From Sphingopyxis sp. (GTDB taxonomy: Bacteria > Pseudomonadota > Alphaproteobacteria > Sphingomonadales > Sphingomonadaceae): DNA of 64,000 nucleotides. Position numbers and translations under genes: made by a program. Below the pieces are notes generated by a model, which was not told the origin of the DNA, did not search any database, and was given only the letters and a program-made list of their open reading frames with translations. The stretch is from the NCBI GenBank assembly GCA_002733865.1, contig NVXM01000030.1:1-64000 (forward strand), given 5' to 3'. Shown piece after piece: positions 31,695-42,426 of this stretch (its first letter is position 1; each line of letters begins with the position of its first letter).

Positions 31695-32525
31695 TTAGGC
31701 CAGCGACCGTCCTTTGCGTCCGGCCAGTTCGACAATATATTGCCATGCGACCCGTCCCGAGCGACTGCCGCGCTGCTTTGCCCAAAGCAGCGCATCTTCG
31801 CGCTCAAAGCTCAGGCCATGGGCGTCGGCATAGCGTATAATCATGGCCAGATAATCATCCTGCGATGCGGCATGAAACCCCAGTCGCAAGCCGAAGCGGT
31901 CGGACAGGGCCAGCTGGTCATCTACAATGTCGCGCGGGTTGATCGGATCGTTCTGCTCGCTCATCTGCCGCGAGACGATATGGCGGCGGTTGGAGGTGAC
32001 GTAAAGGCGGACATTCGCTGGCCGCTCGCTCGCGCCGCCCTCCAGCATTGAGCGCAGCAGGCGCGGCTCCGCGCTGCCTTCGGAAAATCCGATATCATCA
32101 ATGAAAATTATAAAACTGCGTTGAACCGTGGCGAGCATCTCCAATAGGTCGGGAAGCTTCTCAAGCTGGCCAGAGGGCGCTTCGACCAAAGCAATATCCT
32201 TTCCCTGATCCTGCAGAGCCCGCACTACGGACTTGGAGAGGGCTGACTTGCCCATACCGCGGGACCCCCACAGCAGTACATCATGCGCGGCATGGCCAGA
32301 AGCATGGCGGCGGGTATTGTCGAGCAGGCTTGCCTTTTGCGTATCAATACCGGTGAGCAGATCGATCTCGATAGGTTCGAACGGTGATATGGTCTTGATC
32401 TTGCGGCCGTCCCATAGAAAGGCTTGCCCGGCCGCCAGATCCACCGCGCTGGTAGTCGGGGGAGCCAGACGTTCGAGCGCATCGGCAATGCGCGCGAATA
32501 TATCGTCATTGCCTGCGTCGTTCAC
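31695..32525 (-). CDS. DUF815 family AAA ATPase
   Basis: 276 residues from a GTG start. Walker A is LLWGSRGMGKSALSK and Walker B FIIFIDDIGFSE; a sensor-like LYVTSNRRHIVSRQM and a C-terminal AWQYIVELAGRKG helix complete the AAA core typical of the DUF815 proteins of proteobacteria. Role unknown; AAA family members of this type are proposed to be ATP-dependent remodelers. Its start lies 2 bp from the acyl-CoA dehydrogenase stop, so they are probably in one leftward operon. Confidence 0.85.
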   Translation of the reverse strand: MNDAGNDDIFARIADALERLAPPTTSAVDLAAGQAFLWDGRKIKTISPFEPIEIDLLTGIDTQKASLLDNTRRHASGHAAHDVLLWGSRGMGKSALSKSVVRALQDQGKDIALVEAPSGQLEKLPDLLEMLATVQRSFIIFIDDIGFSEGSAEPRLLRSMLEGGASERPANVRLYVTSNRRHIVSRQMSEQNDPINPRDIVDDQLALSDRFGLRLGFHAASQDDYLAMIIRYADAHGLSFEREDALLWAKQRGSRSGRVAWQYIVELAGRKGRSLA

Positions 32526-32527
32526 GA

Positions 32528-34279
32528 TCAGCCGGCCAGTTCGGCGCTGTCGAGCTGGTACAGGATATCCGCACCAGCCATCGCGGCGGCCTTGAGGCCC
32601 AATGCTTCCGGTACCAGATGGTCGAGATAATAGCGGGTGGTGACCAGTTTCGCCTTTAGAAACGGATCGTCGCCGTCCGCCAGCTCGGCGCTGGCAATCC
32701 GGTGCTGTTTCTGCATCAACATGCCGCAGGTCGCGGTCGCCAGCATGGTCATGAACGGATAGCTGCCGGCCAGTCGGTCATCGATCGAGGCATCGCCGCT
32801 TGCCATCCATTGGCGAATATCCTCGCACGCATCGGCGAGCGCCATCAAGCTACTGTCCTCCTCTGCTTTGGCTTTGATGTCAGCGATAAACGCCTGCATT
32901 GCATCGCCACCATCGAGCCCCAGTTTTCGGCCCACCAGATCAGCTGCCTGAATGCCGTTGGTGCCTTCGTAAATTGGTGCGATCCGGGCGTCGCGGAAAT
33001 GTTGGCCAGCACCGGTTTCCTCGACGAAGCCCATGCCGCCGTGCACCTGCACTCCGATTGAGGCGACTTCATTGCCGATATCGGTGCCATAGCCCTTGAT
33101 CAGCGGCGTCAGGATCTCTGCGCGCGCTTTTGCACCCTCTATCCCCAAAGTCGCGCGATCAACGCTTGACGAAGCATAGTAAAGCAGCGCTCGGGCCGCT
33201 TGCGTGAGCGCTTTCGAACGCAGCAGCATCCGTCGCACATCGGGATGCTCGATAATCGCTACCGGTGCCTTGTCCCCGCTGCCGGCGCGGGCCGACTGAA
33301 TCCGTTCCGTCGCAAAGGCGCTGGCCTGCTGGGTCGCGCGCTCGGCGATCTGGACGCCCTGCGAACCGACATTGATCCGCGCATTGTTCATCATCGTGAA
33401 CATTGCTTTCATGCCGCCAAATTCGCCACCAATCATCTCGCCGATACATTCGTCCTGCTCACCGTAAGCCATCACGCAGGTCGGCGAGGCGTGGATGCCG
33501 ATCTTATGTTCAATCGAGACGCAGGTGACATCATTCGGCGCACCCGCATGGCCGTCCGCATCAAGATGATATTTGGGAACGATGAACAGCGAGATGCCGC
33601 GCGTTCCTGCGGGCGCACCGGGTGTGCGGGCAAGCACGAGATGGATGATATTGTCGGTGAGATCATGCTCGCCAAAGGTTATGTAGATCTTCTGCCCCTT
33701 GATTCGGTATTTGCCGGCATGTTCGCCTTCGGTGATCGGTTCGGCGGTCGAACGCAGTGCCCCAACATCCGAGCCGGCCTGCGGCTCGGTCAGGTTCATT
33801 GTCCCGGTCCAGGCACCCGAAATGAGATTGGGCAGATATTGCGCCTTCTGTTCGTCCGAACCGTGGGCATGAATTGCCTCGATCGCGCCAAAGCTGAGCA
33901 TCGGGCAGAGCGTGAAAGCGAAATTGGCAGCGCCGCAGGTTTCCAGGATCAGAGCGGAAAGCGAATAGGGCAGGCCTTGGCCGCCAAATTCTTCGGGGCC
34001 GTCGATTGAGGCCCAGCCGTTTTGGACAAATTGCGCGTAGGCCTCTTTATAGCCAGCAGGCAGAGAAACTTTGCCTTCGTTCCATTGCGCGCCTTCGGTA
34101 TCGCCGATGCGGTTGAGTGGTGCGAACTCGCCTTCGGCAAACTGGCCAATGCCATCAACAATCGCCTCGACCATATCCTCGCTGGCACCGGCGAAGCGCT
34201 CATGGGTCGCCAGTTCGCCGATATCGGCGATATGTTTGAGGACAAAATTTTGTTCGCGACCAGGGGCTGTGAAACTCAT
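32528..34279 (-). CDS. Acyl-CoA dehydrogenase (long form with C-terminal extension)
   Basis: About 583 residues. FAD-dependent first step of fatty acid beta-oxidation. Typical segments: MNLTEPQAGSDVGALRS, YRIKGQKIYITFGEHD, and IAPIYEGTNGIQAADLVGR, which carries the catalytic-type Glu region. Length and C-terminal helical extension fit the FadE5/DUF1974-like or AidB-related long class. The ATG at 34279 (MSFTAPGREQ) is preferred by family resemblance; an upstream ATG at 34333 is in frame. Divergent from the Sua5 gene. Confidence 0.9.
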   Translation of the reverse strand: MSFTAPGREQNFVLKHIADIGELATHERFAGASEDMVEAIVDGIGQFAEGEFAPLNRIGDTEGAQWNEGKVSLPAGYKEAYAQFVQNGWASIDGPEEFGGQGLPYSLSALILETCGAANFAFTLCPMLSFGAIEAIHAHGSDEQKAQYLPNLISGAWTGTMNLTEPQAGSDVGALRSTAEPITEGEHAGKYRIKGQKIYITFGEHDLTDNIIHLVLARTPGAPAGTRGISLFIVPKYHLDADGHAGAPNDVTCVSIEHKIGIHASPTCVMAYGEQDECIGEMIGGEFGGMKAMFTMMNNARINVGSQGVQIAERATQQASAFATERIQSARAGSGDKAPVAIIEHPDVRRMLLRSKALTQAARALLYYASSSVDRATLGIEGAKARAEILTPLIKGYGTDIGNEVASIGVQVHGGMGFVEETGAGQHFRDARIAPIYEGTNGIQAADLVGRKLGLDGGDAMQAFIADIKAKAEEDSSLMALADACEDIRQWMASGDASIDDRLAGSYPFMTMLATATCGMLMQKQHRIASAELADGDDPFLKAKLVTTRYYLDHLVPEALGLKAAAMAGADILYQLDSAELAG

Positions 34280-34331
34280 GTAATTGCTATCCGTTGTTGC
34301 CTGAATTTGTGCTGGGCTATAGCGCAGGGTC

Positions 34332-35291
34332 ATGTTCGGCTCAAATGATCATATTGGCGATGAAGCGCACCGCTACGGAACAGCAACGATCGGCGATGCT
34401 GTCGCACGATTGCGCAGTGGCGGGCTCGTCGCAGTGCCGACCGAGACCGTCTATGGGCTGGCCGCCGATTCGACCAATGCGGCGGCGGTCGCGGAAATAT
34501 ATCGCGCCAAAGGCCGGCCCGACTTCAATCCGCTGATCGTCCACGTTCCGAACCTGGCAGCGGCCCGGAACCTCGGGCAATTTAACGAACTGGCCATGCG
34601 GTTTGCCGAGTTGCTGTGGCCGGGCCCCTTGACGCTGGTCTTGCCAAAAACCGAAAATTGTCCCGTTGCACCAGCAGTCACCGCTGGCCTCGATACCATC
34701 GCCTTACGGGTGCCCGCTCACCCGGTGATGCGCGAGTTGCTACACGCATCCGGTCTCTACCTTGCCGCGCCTTCGGCCAATCGCAGTGGTGGCATTAGCC
34801 CGACGACTGCAGATCATGTCGCGCGCAGTCTGGGTCTGGCGGCACCCTTGGTCCTCGACGGCGGCGCATGCGAACAGGGGATCGAATCGACGATTGTCGC
34901 GATCAACGGGACAGATTTCCGGATCTTGCGACCGGGGCCTGTGACTGCCGCCGCTTTGGAGCGCATTGCCAGCAAGCCAGCGGCGACAACCGACAGCGAG
35001 ACAATCGAGGCACCGGGACAGATGCTGTCACATTATGCGCCGAATAAGCCGGTTCGCCTGAATGCGCCAAGCGCGCAGCCAGATGAATATCATATTGGTT
35101 TCGGACCCGTCGCCGGTGACATGAATCTGTCCGACAGCGCCGATCTCGCTGAAGCCGCCAGCCTGCTTTTCGCCGCGCTTCATCACGCGGAGGCCAGCAA
35201 GAAAAAGAAAATTGCTGTCGCACCTATAACGGATGAAGGGATCGGTCTTGCGTTGAATGACCGCCTTCGCCGCGCAGCATCGCCCAAATAG
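34332..35291 (+). CDS. tsaC: Threonylcarbamoyl-AMP synthase (Sua5/YwlC type)
   Basis: 319 residues. The N-terminal YrdC domain (VAVPTETVYGLAADSTN, IYRAKGRPDFNPLIVHV, LWPGPLTLVLPK, PSANRSGGISPTTADHV) makes the threonylcarbamoyl adenylate for the t6A37 modification of ANN-decoding tRNAs. A linker and a C-terminal Sua5-type domain (MLSHYAPNKPVRL onward) mark the long form, as opposed to short TsaC. The start follows AGGG closely. Confidence 0.93.
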   Translation: MFGSNDHIGDEAHRYGTATIGDAVARLRSGGLVAVPTETVYGLAADSTNAAAVAEIYRAKGRPDFNPLIVHVPNLAAARNLGQFNELAMRFAELLWPGPLTLVLPKTENCPVAPAVTAGLDTIALRVPAHPVMRELLHASGLYLAAPSANRSGGISPTTADHVARSLGLAAPLVLDGGACEQGIESTIVAINGTDFRILRPGPVTAAALERIASKPAATTDSETIEAPGQMLSHYAPNKPVRLNAPSAQPDEYHIGFGPVAGDMNLSDSADLAEAASLLFAALHHAEASKKKKIAVAPITDEGIGLALNDRLRRAASPK

Positions 35292-35470
35292 CGGACATCC
35301 CAATGGCCGATTGGTACCAACAAACCTCAGGTCGAAGCCATTGATACTGACTCTTTAATAACACATTTAGCGCACCGCATCTATTAATCCGGCTGTTTCA
35401 GGGTGCTTTTGGCAATTTTCTATTGGTCAGGACTGGATAGCCACTTAAGACGAACCCAATAGGGGTGGTG

Positions 35471-36532
35471 ATGCGCGATATGACGCTTGGCAGAACGATA
35501 ATATCGGTCTTGGTGGGTCTGGCTTTTGTGACCGGATGCAGCGACAAGGAACCCGACGCAAAGCCTGCGTTCGCCGATCCGATCCCGGCGGCTGTAAGCG
35601 TCGTTCAGCCAGCCAGCGATAGCCAGACAATAACTGCGCCCGGCACCGTGCGTCTCCGTCGCGAGACATCACTGGGTTTTACCAGTGCTGGCAAAGTTGC
35701 ATCGGTGCGCTACGATGAAGGCGACCGGGTGAAGCGTGGTGTAATTCTCGCAGCCCTCGACAACAGCACCGTTGCAGCGGATTTGAGCACGGCACGCGCA
35801 GAACGGGACCGCGCGGTGGCTGAATATGCCCGCATCGAGAAACTCTTCAAAGACGGTTGGGTGACCAAGTCCCGGCTGGAACAGGCGGAAGCTGCAGCCC
35901 GTGCCGCGCGGGCCCGGATCGAAGCAACCGAATTTGCCAGCCGGACGGCCTATATCCGTGCGCCCAGCAGCGGCATCATATTGTCACGGAATATCGATGC
36001 CGGCCAGATAGTGGCGGCGGGCATGACCGCTTTGGTGCTGGGAGAAACAGATAAGGGTTTTGTGCTGCGTGTTCCGATGACCGACTCCGACGCGGCCCGG
36101 ATTAATGTCGGGATGCCAGCCAAGGTTATGCTTTCTGCGGTTTCAAATGAGCCGCTGGATGCGACCGTCAGCGAGAAAGATGGACGAGCCGATGATCGGA
36201 CCGGGACCTTTGAAGTCAATTTTGCGCTTCCGCCCAGCGACCGTCTGCGTTCCGGTCAGCTGGCTACGGTTGAGGTTCAGGTGCCGCGCGAAACAACAAC
36301 CACCTTCGCGATCCCGGCCAACGCCATATTTGGCGTCCGCACCGGTGAAGGTCTGGTGTTCGTGGTCGATGACAAGAACCGGGTCAAGCAGCGTAACGTG
36401 CAAATCGGAAAGCTGACCGACAAGAGTCTCGAAATTTTGCAGGGACTCACAGCCGGGGAAGTCATTGTTACGCGCGGTGTCGAGAAGCTTAGGGATGGGG
36501 ATGTGATCAAACCCATCCGGACCGCGCAATGA
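35471..36532 (+). CDS. RND efflux periplasmic adaptor (membrane fusion) subunit
   Basis: 353 residues with a lipobox-type signal (AFVTGC), so it is probably inner-membrane-anchored. It has the usual hairpin/lipoyl/beta-barrel layout: VASVRYDEGDRVKRGVILAALD, coiled coil ARAERDRAVAEYARIEKLF, SGIILSRNIDAGQIV, and PANAIFGVRTGEGLVFVVD. It bridges the RND pump to an outer-membrane channel. The ATG at 35471 follows AGGGGTG. The permease gene follows after 36 bp. Confidence 0.92.
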   Translation: MRDMTLGRTIISVLVGLAFVTGCSDKEPDAKPAFADPIPAAVSVVQPASDSQTITAPGTVRLRRETSLGFTSAGKVASVRYDEGDRVKRGVILAALDNSTVAADLSTARAERDRAVAEYARIEKLFKDGWVTKSRLEQAEAAARAARARIEATEFASRTAYIRAPSSGIILSRNIDAGQIVAAGMTALVLGETDKGFVLRVPMTDSDAARINVGMPAKVMLSAVSNEPLDATVSEKDGRADDRTGTFEVNFALPPSDRLRSGQLATVEVQVPRETTTTFAIPANAIFGVRTGEGLVFVVDDKNRVKQRNVQIGKLTDKSLEILQGLTAGEVIVTRGVEKLRDGDVIKPIRTAQ

Positions 36533-36568
36533 ATGCATATTTGAAACAGGCGGGTCGGCGGAGCTGAT

Positions 36569-39500
36569 ATGCTTGCCCGCTTCGTCATTTCCCGATGGCA
36601 ACTCAGCCTGGTTCTGTTCGTTCTTCTGGTCGTGCTCGGCATCTCCGCGTTCACCAATATTCCAAAAGCCGTTGATGCCCATTTCCCCATTCCGGCGGTC
36701 AAGATTATCGCGATCCAGCCCGGTGCCGATGCGCAGGAAATGGAAGAAACAGTCGCCAAGCCAATTGAGGACGTCATGCAAGGGCTGGACGATATCGTGG
36801 AAGTGCGATCAACCAGCACCGATGGCGGGACCTCGATATCAGTTGAATTCAGCGAATGGTCGGGGGACGTTGACGGTTATTTCGACGATGTGGTGCGCGA
36901 AGTGTCGGCGATCCGCGACCAGCTTCCCGATGGACTGCAGAGGCTGGAATATCGTAAAATCCGGACGACCGAAGCCGCTGTCATGCAAGTGGCTTTGGTC
37001 AGCGAAACCGCTTCCTGGCGGCGCATGGAAAAATATGCCGATGATCTGGTGGATGTTTTTACGCGCAACGCCGGTGTCCGCGAATCCCGCATTTTCGGGC
37101 TGCCCCAGCCGGAAGTCAGCGTCAAGGTCCGGCCGGATCGGCTATCGGAACTGCGTGTTCCTGCCAGTGCAATCGCCGATGCCGTCCGTGAGGGCGGTGC
37201 CGATCTGCCGGGCGGGGCCGTGCAAAGCGGAGAGCGGCGCCTGAACGTGGAAGCGGGAGGTGCATTCCGCAATCTCGAAGCGATCCGCGAATTGCCGCTG
37301 CGAGCCGCGGGCGGGTCGCTGCTGACCGTGGGCGATGTCGCAACGGTCGACTGGGGTGCTGAGGAGCAGATCTACCGGGCCCGGCATAATGGCCAGCGAG
37401 CGGTGTTCCTCACGGTCACCCAGAAAGACGGCGTTGATGTCACCCGGCTGAAGGACGAGCTTGACATCACACTTGCGCAGCAACGTGCGATTCTTCCGCC
37501 AGACATAAAACTCGTAATGCAGTTTGACCAGAGCCGCGATGTGCAGAGGCGATTGAGCGAGCTGACCCGCGATTTTATAATCGCGATCGCCTTGGTCATT
37601 TTTACACTGTTACCGCTCGGTTTCCGATCCTCGGCCATTGTGATGATCTCGATCCCGCTTTCGCTCGCCTCAGGCCTGCTGGTCCTTTACGCCATGGGAT
37701 ATAATCTCAGCCAGCTCTCGATTGCGGGGTTTATCGTATCGCTCGGGTTGCTGGTGGACGACAGCATTGTCGTCACCGAGAATATTGCGCGACATCTAAG
37801 GATGGGCAAGACGCGGGCACAAGCAGCGATTGAAGGCAGTATGGAAATCCGTGCGGCGGTAATCGGCTCTACCGCCGTTCTGGTTCTCGCTTTTGCGCCA
37901 TTGCTGTTTCTGCCCGGCGGTGCCGGAGCCTATACCAGATCCTTCTTCATCGCCATTATCGCGACCGTTATCGCTTCGCTTGGAATATCCCTGTCGCTGA
38001 TCCCGTTTCTTGCCAGTCGCCTGCTGCGGCGGGATGAAGATCCGGAAGGCAATCGGGCGCTGCGCTGGGTCAACGAAAAGATTCAGCGCTTTTACCGGCC
38101 ATTTTTGCATATCGCTCTGGGCGCACCGGTCAAGACGGTGACCCTGGCTCTCCTCTTGTGCTTTTCGGCATTCGCGCTTGTTCCGGTTCTTGGCTTTTCG
38201 CTCTTTCCATTTGCCGATGCGCCCTATTTTCGTGTCGCGGTAGAAGCGGAGCAGGGCAGCAGTCTGGACCGGACCGACAAGATCGTCGCCGAAGTGACGA
38301 AAATATTGGAAAGCGAACCCAGTATCAAGGTGCGGGCGGAAAATATCGGCAACGGCAACCCGCAGGTCTTCTATAATGTCGGCCCACGGGCAGAGCGGAT
38401 CAATCATGGTGAAGTCCTTGCGGTACTCGACAAATGGGATACCAGCGAAGGCCCCAAAATGATTGACCGCTTGCGCAAGCAGCTTGACCAGATCCCCGGC
38501 GCACGCGTGCAAATCGAACTTTTCCAGAATGGCACGCCGGTCGAGGCGCCGATTGTCATCAGGGTAGCAGGGCCGGAACTGGACAAGCTGAAAGAACTGT
38601 CCAGAAAAATTGCCGATGTGCTTCGCAAGACGCCGGGTGCACGGGATATCGTCAATCCGGTAGAAACCGATAAAATCGATTTGGACATTGGCCTGAATGA
38701 AAAGAAAGCGGCCCTTCTCGATATTCCTGCGGGGGCCCCGCGACGCGCCATTCGGCTGGCGATCAGCGGCGAGAGGGCCGCATCGTTTCGCGACCAGGAA
38801 GGCGACGATTATCCGGTGACGGTCCGCTATCCGTTTGAGGGTAGTCAGCCGATGTCGGTGCTGGACAGGGTGTATGTCGCCACTCGAAGCGGCGATCCCG
38901 TCTCTTTGTCTCAGATTACCGATCCCCGGCTGACCAACGTGCCTCCGCAGATCCAGCGCTATCAGCTGCAAAGGACCGTGCTCGTCACCGCGCAGGTCGA
39001 TTTTGGTGAAATCCCGTCGACTGTGAACAACCGTGCGGTCGAGCAGCTGGAGCAGATAGACTTTCCAGAGGGCTATACTTGGTCGGTTGGCGGGGAGGCG
39101 GAAAAAATTGGCCAGACATTCGGCAATTTCGGCCCGTTGATAATTACCGCGATCATGTTGATCCTGGCGGTTCTCGTCGCCGAATTTCGGCGTTTCCGGG
39201 AAACGATCGTTGTCGCAGGTGTAATCCCGCTCGGGACGTTTGGCGGAATTCTCGCTCTGTTCATCACCGGCAACTCTTTGAGTGTCATGGCGATTATCGG
39301 CTTTATCGCGTTGATCGGCATTGAAATCAAAAACTCGATATTGCTGGTCGATTTCACAACGCAACTGCGCGAGCAGGGCATGGCGTTGCGCGAAGCAATC
39401 GAAAAGGCGGGCGAGGTCCGGTTCCTTCCGGTTCTGCTCACGTCGATTACCGCGATCGGTGGTTTGACCCCGCTCGCGTTCTGGGGCGGGGCGCTTTACG

Positions 39501-39646
39501 CGCCGCTAGCGGCGATCATCATCGGCGGATTGATCAGTTCGACCCTCTTGTCTCGCGTGGTAACACCCGCCATGTATCTTCTTGTCGCCCGACGCGATGA
39601 AGAAAATAGAAATACAGATAGCGGAGGCAATGCCGCCACCGCGTAA
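36569..39646 (+). CDS. RND family efflux transporter permease
   Basis: 1025 residues, 12 predicted membrane helices with two large periplasmic loops. The proton-relay Asp pair lies in [14 protein letters not shown] (TM4), and the Gly/large-residue motif and second half ([20 protein letters not shown]) are as in AcrB-type pumps. It exports drugs, solvents or other compounds in antiport with protons. No outer-membrane factor is encoded next to it, so a TolC-like channel elsewhere must be used. Its GGCGGAG site is 6 bp before the ATG. Confidence 0.93.
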   Translation: MLARFVISRWQLSLVLFVLLVVLGISAFTNIPKAVDAHFPIPAVKIIAIQPGADAQEMEETVAKPIEDVMQGLDDIVEVRSTSTDGGTSISVEFSEWSGDVDGYFDDVVREVSAIRDQLPDGLQRLEYRKIRTTEAAVMQVALVSETASWRRMEKYADDLVDVFTRNAGVRESRIFGLPQPEVSVKVRPDRLSELRVPASAIADAVREGGADLPGGAVQSGERRLNVEAGGAFRNLEAIRELPLRAAGGSLLTVGDVATVDWGAEEQIYRARHNGQRAVFLTVTQKDGVDVTRLKDELDITLAQQRAILPPDIKLVMQFDQSRDVQRRLSELTRDFIIAIALVIFTLLPLGFRSSAIVMISIPLSLASGLLVLYAMGYNLSQLSIAGFIVSLGLLVDDSIVVTENIARHLRMGKTRAQAAIEGSMEIRAAVIGSTAVLVLAFAPLLFLPGGAGAYTRSFFIAIIATVIASLGISLSLIPFLASRLLRRDEDPEGNRALRWVNEKIQRFYRPFLHIALGAPVKTVTLALLLCFSAFALVPVLGFSLFPFADAPYFRVAVEAEQGSSLDRTDKIVAEVTKILESEPSIKVRAENIGNGNPQVFYNVGPRAERINHGEVLAVLDKWDTSEGPKMIDRLRKQLDQIPGARVQIELFQNGTPVEAPIVIRVAGPELDKLKELSRKIADVLRKTPGARDIVNPVETDKIDLDIGLNEKKAALLDIPAGAPRRAIRLAISGERAASFRDQEGDDYPVTVRYPFEGSQPMSVLDRVYVATRSGDPVSLSQITDPRLTNVPPQIQRYQLQRTVLVTAQVDFGEIPSTVNNRAVEQLEQIDFPEGYTWSVGGEAEKIGQTFGNFGPLIITAIMLILAVLVAEFRRFRETIVVAGVIPLGTFGGILALFITGNSLSVMAIIGFIALIGIEIKNSILLVDFTTQLREQGMALREAIEKAGEVRFLPVLLTSITAIGGLTPLAFWGGALYAPLAAIIIGGLISSTLLSRVVTPAMYLLVARRDEENRNTDSGGNAATA

Positions 39647-39657
39647 AAGGAGTGTAT

Positions 39658-40191
39658 ATGGCACAGCAGGAAGCCATTTTTGCCGGTGGCTGTTTTTGGT
39701 GCACAGAGGCGGTGTTCAACGATATTGCCGGCGTGCAATCGGTCGAAAGCGGCTATATCGGTGGCGCGAAACCGGACCCCAGCTATCGCGAAGTCTGTTC
39801 GGGTACCACTGGCCATGCCGAAGCGATCAAGATCAGTTTTGACGATGCGATAGTCAGCTATGCCGACCTGCTTGACATTTTTTTCGCAACTCATGATTCG
39901 ACCCAGCTCAATCGCCAGGGCAACGATATCGGGACGCAATACCGATCGGCCATCTTCCCGCTGGACGATCAGCAGCGCGCCGAGGCCGAAGCCGCAATCG
40001 GGCGGGCAGGAGAGGGACGCAGCGACCCGATTGTGACTACGATCGAGGGGCCGGCACCATGGTATGTGGCTGAAGACTATCATCAGCAATATTGGGCTGA
40101 CGAAGGTCGGAGCAATCCCTATTGTGTTGCTACGATTCCACCCAAGCTGCAAAAGCTGAGGACCAGTTTTGCCGACAAACTTAAGGAGTAG
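39658..40191 (+). CDS. msrA: Peptide-methionine (S)-S-oxide reductase MsrA
   Basis: 177 residues. The catalytic [10 protein letters not shown], followed by the conserved GYIGG and [13 protein letters not shown] segments, is diagnostic. It reduces the S-epimer of methionine sulfoxide. The ATG at 39658 follows AAAAGGAG; it begins 11 bp after the RND permease and ends 9 bp before galU, so the genes may be co-transcribed. Confidence 0.96.
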   Translation: MAQQEAIFAGGCFWCTEAVFNDIAGVQSVESGYIGGAKPDPSYREVCSGTTGHAEAIKISFDDAIVSYADLLDIFFATHDSTQLNRQGNDIGTQYRSAIFPLDDQQRAEAEAAIGRAGEGRSDPIVTTIEGPAPWYVAEDYHQQYWADEGRSNPYCVATIPPKLQKLRTSFADKLKE

Positions 40192-40200
40192 AACCGACTT

Positions 40201-41067
40201 ATGAAACCGATCAGAAAAGCCGTTTTTCCCGTTGCCGGCATGGGTACCCGGTTCCTGCCGGCCACCAAGGTGATGCCAAAGGAACTATTTCCCGTCGTTG
40301 ACCGCCCGCTTCTGCAATATGCTGTAGATGAGGCGCTGGAAGCGGGCATTGAGCAGATGATTTTTGTCACTGGTCGCGGCAAGGGAATGATCGAGGATCA
40401 TTTCGACATGGCTTACGAGCTTGAGCATACGATGGCCGAACGGTCCAAAGACCGGTCCGTTCTCGAGGGGACGCGCTTGCGGCCCGGCGACTGTGTATTT
40501 GTCCGGCAGCAGGAGCCGCTTGGTCTGGGCCACGCGATCTGGTGCGCGCGAGACATCATCGGCGACGAGCCCTTCGCGATATTTCTGCCCGATGAATTCA
40601 TGGTCGGGTCGCCCAGTTGCATGACGCAAATGGTGAAGGCTTATGAAAAGCTTGGTGGCAATATTGTCTGTGCGCTGGAAATTCCGATGGAAGCCACGCC
40701 TTCTTATGGTGTGATCGACCCCGGCTATCGCGATGGACCGATCACGGAGGTGAAGGGACTGGTTGAGAAGCCACCCGCAGGCACGGCACCGTCCAATCTG
40801 ATTCTGCCGGGACGCTATATTCTGCAACCCGAAGTCATGCGGATATTGGAAACCCAGGCTACCGGAGCTGGCGGCGAGATTCAGCTGACCGATGCGATGG
40901 CACAGATGATTGGCAAACAGCCTTTTCATGGCATGACCTTTGATGGCAAACGCTATGATTGCGGATCCAAGGCGGGTTTTGTCGAGGCCAATCTGGCGCT
41001 CGCATTAGCCCACCCTGAAATTGGCGCTGCGATGCGGGCGACTGCAGAGAAGTTGCTGGCCGAATAA
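40201..41067 (+). CDS. galU: UTP-glucose-1-phosphate uridylyltransferase
   Basis: 288 residues. The nucleotidyltransferase signature VAGMGTRFLPATKVMPKELFP binds UTP. Other markers are VTGRGKGMIEDHFD, QQEPLGLGHAIWCA and GLVEKPPAGTAPSN. It makes UDP-glucose for cell-envelope polysaccharides. The AGGAG preceding it includes the end of msrA. Confidence 0.96.
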   Translation: MKPIRKAVFPVAGMGTRFLPATKVMPKELFPVVDRPLLQYAVDEALEAGIEQMIFVTGRGKGMIEDHFDMAYELEHTMAERSKDRSVLEGTRLRPGDCVFVRQQEPLGLGHAIWCARDIIGDEPFAIFLPDEFMVGSPSCMTQMVKAYEKLGGNIVCALEIPMEATPSYGVIDPGYRDGPITEVKGLVEKPPAGTAPSNLILPGRYILQPEVMRILETQATGAGGEIQLTDAMAQMIGKQPFHGMTFDGKRYDCGSKAGFVEANLALALAHPEIGAAMRATAEKLLAE

Positions 41068-41126
41068 TCGGCGCGTTCAGCCGGACTTCATTCGGTGGCG
41101 CGCACATAGTTTCCGAGGAGAATAAT

Positions 41127-41399
41127 ATGCGAGCCGTGCCGCTTTTGATGCTGATCTCGATCCCGCTGGCCCTGTCGAGCTGCGCTGCCAGTAAGATCGT
41201 CACCGCGCCGTTCAGGGCGGCTGGAACGGTGGTCGAGACGGCGGTCGATGCAACGACCCAGAGCCAGTCCGAGCGGGAAGAGGATCTCGGCCGCCAAGTG
41301 CTCAAGAAGCGAAAGAAGGAGCGGGAACTTTGCTTGGATGAGGCGCAGAACAAGCAGGAACGCCGTAATTGCAAGGAGGCGTACGAGCGACCCTATTAG
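41127..41399 (+). CDS. Small predicted lipoprotein
   Basis: 90 residues: signal sequence with a lipobox (ALSSC), then a short mature protein whose second half is highly charged (EDLGRQVLKKRKKERELC) with two further Cys, both near the C-terminus. No known domain. CGAGGAG precedes the ATG. Convergent with the M48 peptidase gene, 1 bp apart. Confidence 0.7.
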   Translation: MRAVPLLMLISIPLALSSCAASKIVTAPFRAAGTVVETAVDATTQSQSEREEDLGRQVLKKRKKERELCLDEAQNKQERRNCKEAYERPY

Positions 41400-41400
41400 C

Positions 41401-42420
41401 TTATTTCGTTTTGGCCAGCAGGGGCGGCGCATATTTGCCTTCGACAGGGGTCATGCTCGCCATTTTGGCGATTTGCTCTTTGAACAACGCCACGCGTTTT
41501 TTCCAGCGATAGTGGGTCGAGGCAGAAAAAATGCCCTTGCCGTGCTCTTTGCCGTATCGGGTCCAGAAGCGGACGGCGGCTTGCGGGTCATAGCCGGCAT
41601 TGGCCATTAGCCATATCGAGAGCTTGTCGGCTTCGATCTCGGCACTCTTGATCCGGCCTGCGCTCTTGCCAAATTGACCAAAAAAACCACGATTGACGCC
41701 CTGCGCATCGAGCCGCTCCCGGTGTTTGAGCAGATTATGAGCCAGTTCATGGGCAACCACCGCCGCAAATTCGTCGTCAGTCAGGAAATATTCGGACATT
41801 CTGGAAGTGACCGAGACAATATTGCCGTCGGCCGATGCGCCTCGATCTTCGCTGACCTTGATCTGAAACCGGCTGGGACAGGCGGGCTGCGATTGGAGCG
41901 TCACCTGACTTTGTTGGCCACCCCGCAGAATATCAAGCGTCACATCGCCTTGGGACAGTGCTTCGTCCAACCTGTAATTCACCGCCGCGATCCGCCGGTA
42001 ATTCGCTAGCTCGTTGGCGATGGCTGGATCATTGAGGGGAATAGCTTCGACTTTGGTTCCGTTGATCGCCAAGATATCATCGCCGGGCACCAGGCCAGCA
42101 TCTGCGGCCGGGCTGTCGGGTGCCACGGCGTTGACGGCGACCGGTCCGTCAAGGCCGAGCGCAAATCGCGCGGCCGCGTGATCGGGATACTGATCGATAG
42201 CGTGCAAAAGCATGCCGGTCCGTGGCACCTTGTCGGTGCAATAGGGGGCATTGGCCTCGGTCAACTGGTAACCAATCGCATTTAGACGATGGTCCAGCAA
42301 TTGCAGGCCCTTCAGGGCCAATATCGTTTCCGCATCGAAGTCGTCTGGCGCAACCTCTTGGGCATATAGCGGGGCCGCGAATAGCAATGCTATCAGGGAT
42401 AAGCAGATTCGGATCATCAT
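41401..42420 (-). CDS. M48 family metallopeptidase with PDZ domain
   Basis: 339 residues. Signal peptide (IALLFAAPLYA), then a PDZ-like domain (about 90-150: PVAVNAVAPDSPAADAGLVP, GDDILAINGTKVEA) and an M48-type catalytic region with HELAHNLLKH and a downstream AEIEADKLSIWLM helix giving the third zinc ligand. Likely periplasmic protein quality-control protease. An alternative ATG follows one codon later; GAGGAAC precedes both. Confidence 0.87.
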   Translation of the reverse strand: MMIRICLSLIALLFAAPLYAQEVAPDDFDAETILALKGLQLLDHRLNAIGYQLTEANAPYCTDKVPRTGMLLHAIDQYPDHAAARFALGLDGPVAVNAVAPDSPAADAGLVPGDDILAINGTKVEAIPLNDPAIANELANYRRIAAVNYRLDEALSQGDVTLDILRGGQQSQVTLQSQPACPSRFQIKVSEDRGASADGNIVSVTSRMSEYFLTDDEFAAVVAHELAHNLLKHRERLDAQGVNRGFFGQFGKSAGRIKSAEIEADKLSIWLMANAGYDPQAAVRFWTRYGKEHGKGIFSASTHYRWKKRVALFKEQIAKMASMTPVEGKYAPPLLAKTK

Positions 42421-42426
42421 GTTCCT

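Noticed and set aside
30008..31807. 599-codon minus-strand open frame opposite the sugar-dehydrogenase-like gene
   Set aside because: Antisense to a protein with clear beta-propeller motifs; no recognisable domain of its own.
37796..39364. 522-codon minus-strand open frame within the RND permease
   Set aside because: The permease frame is complete with RND motifs.
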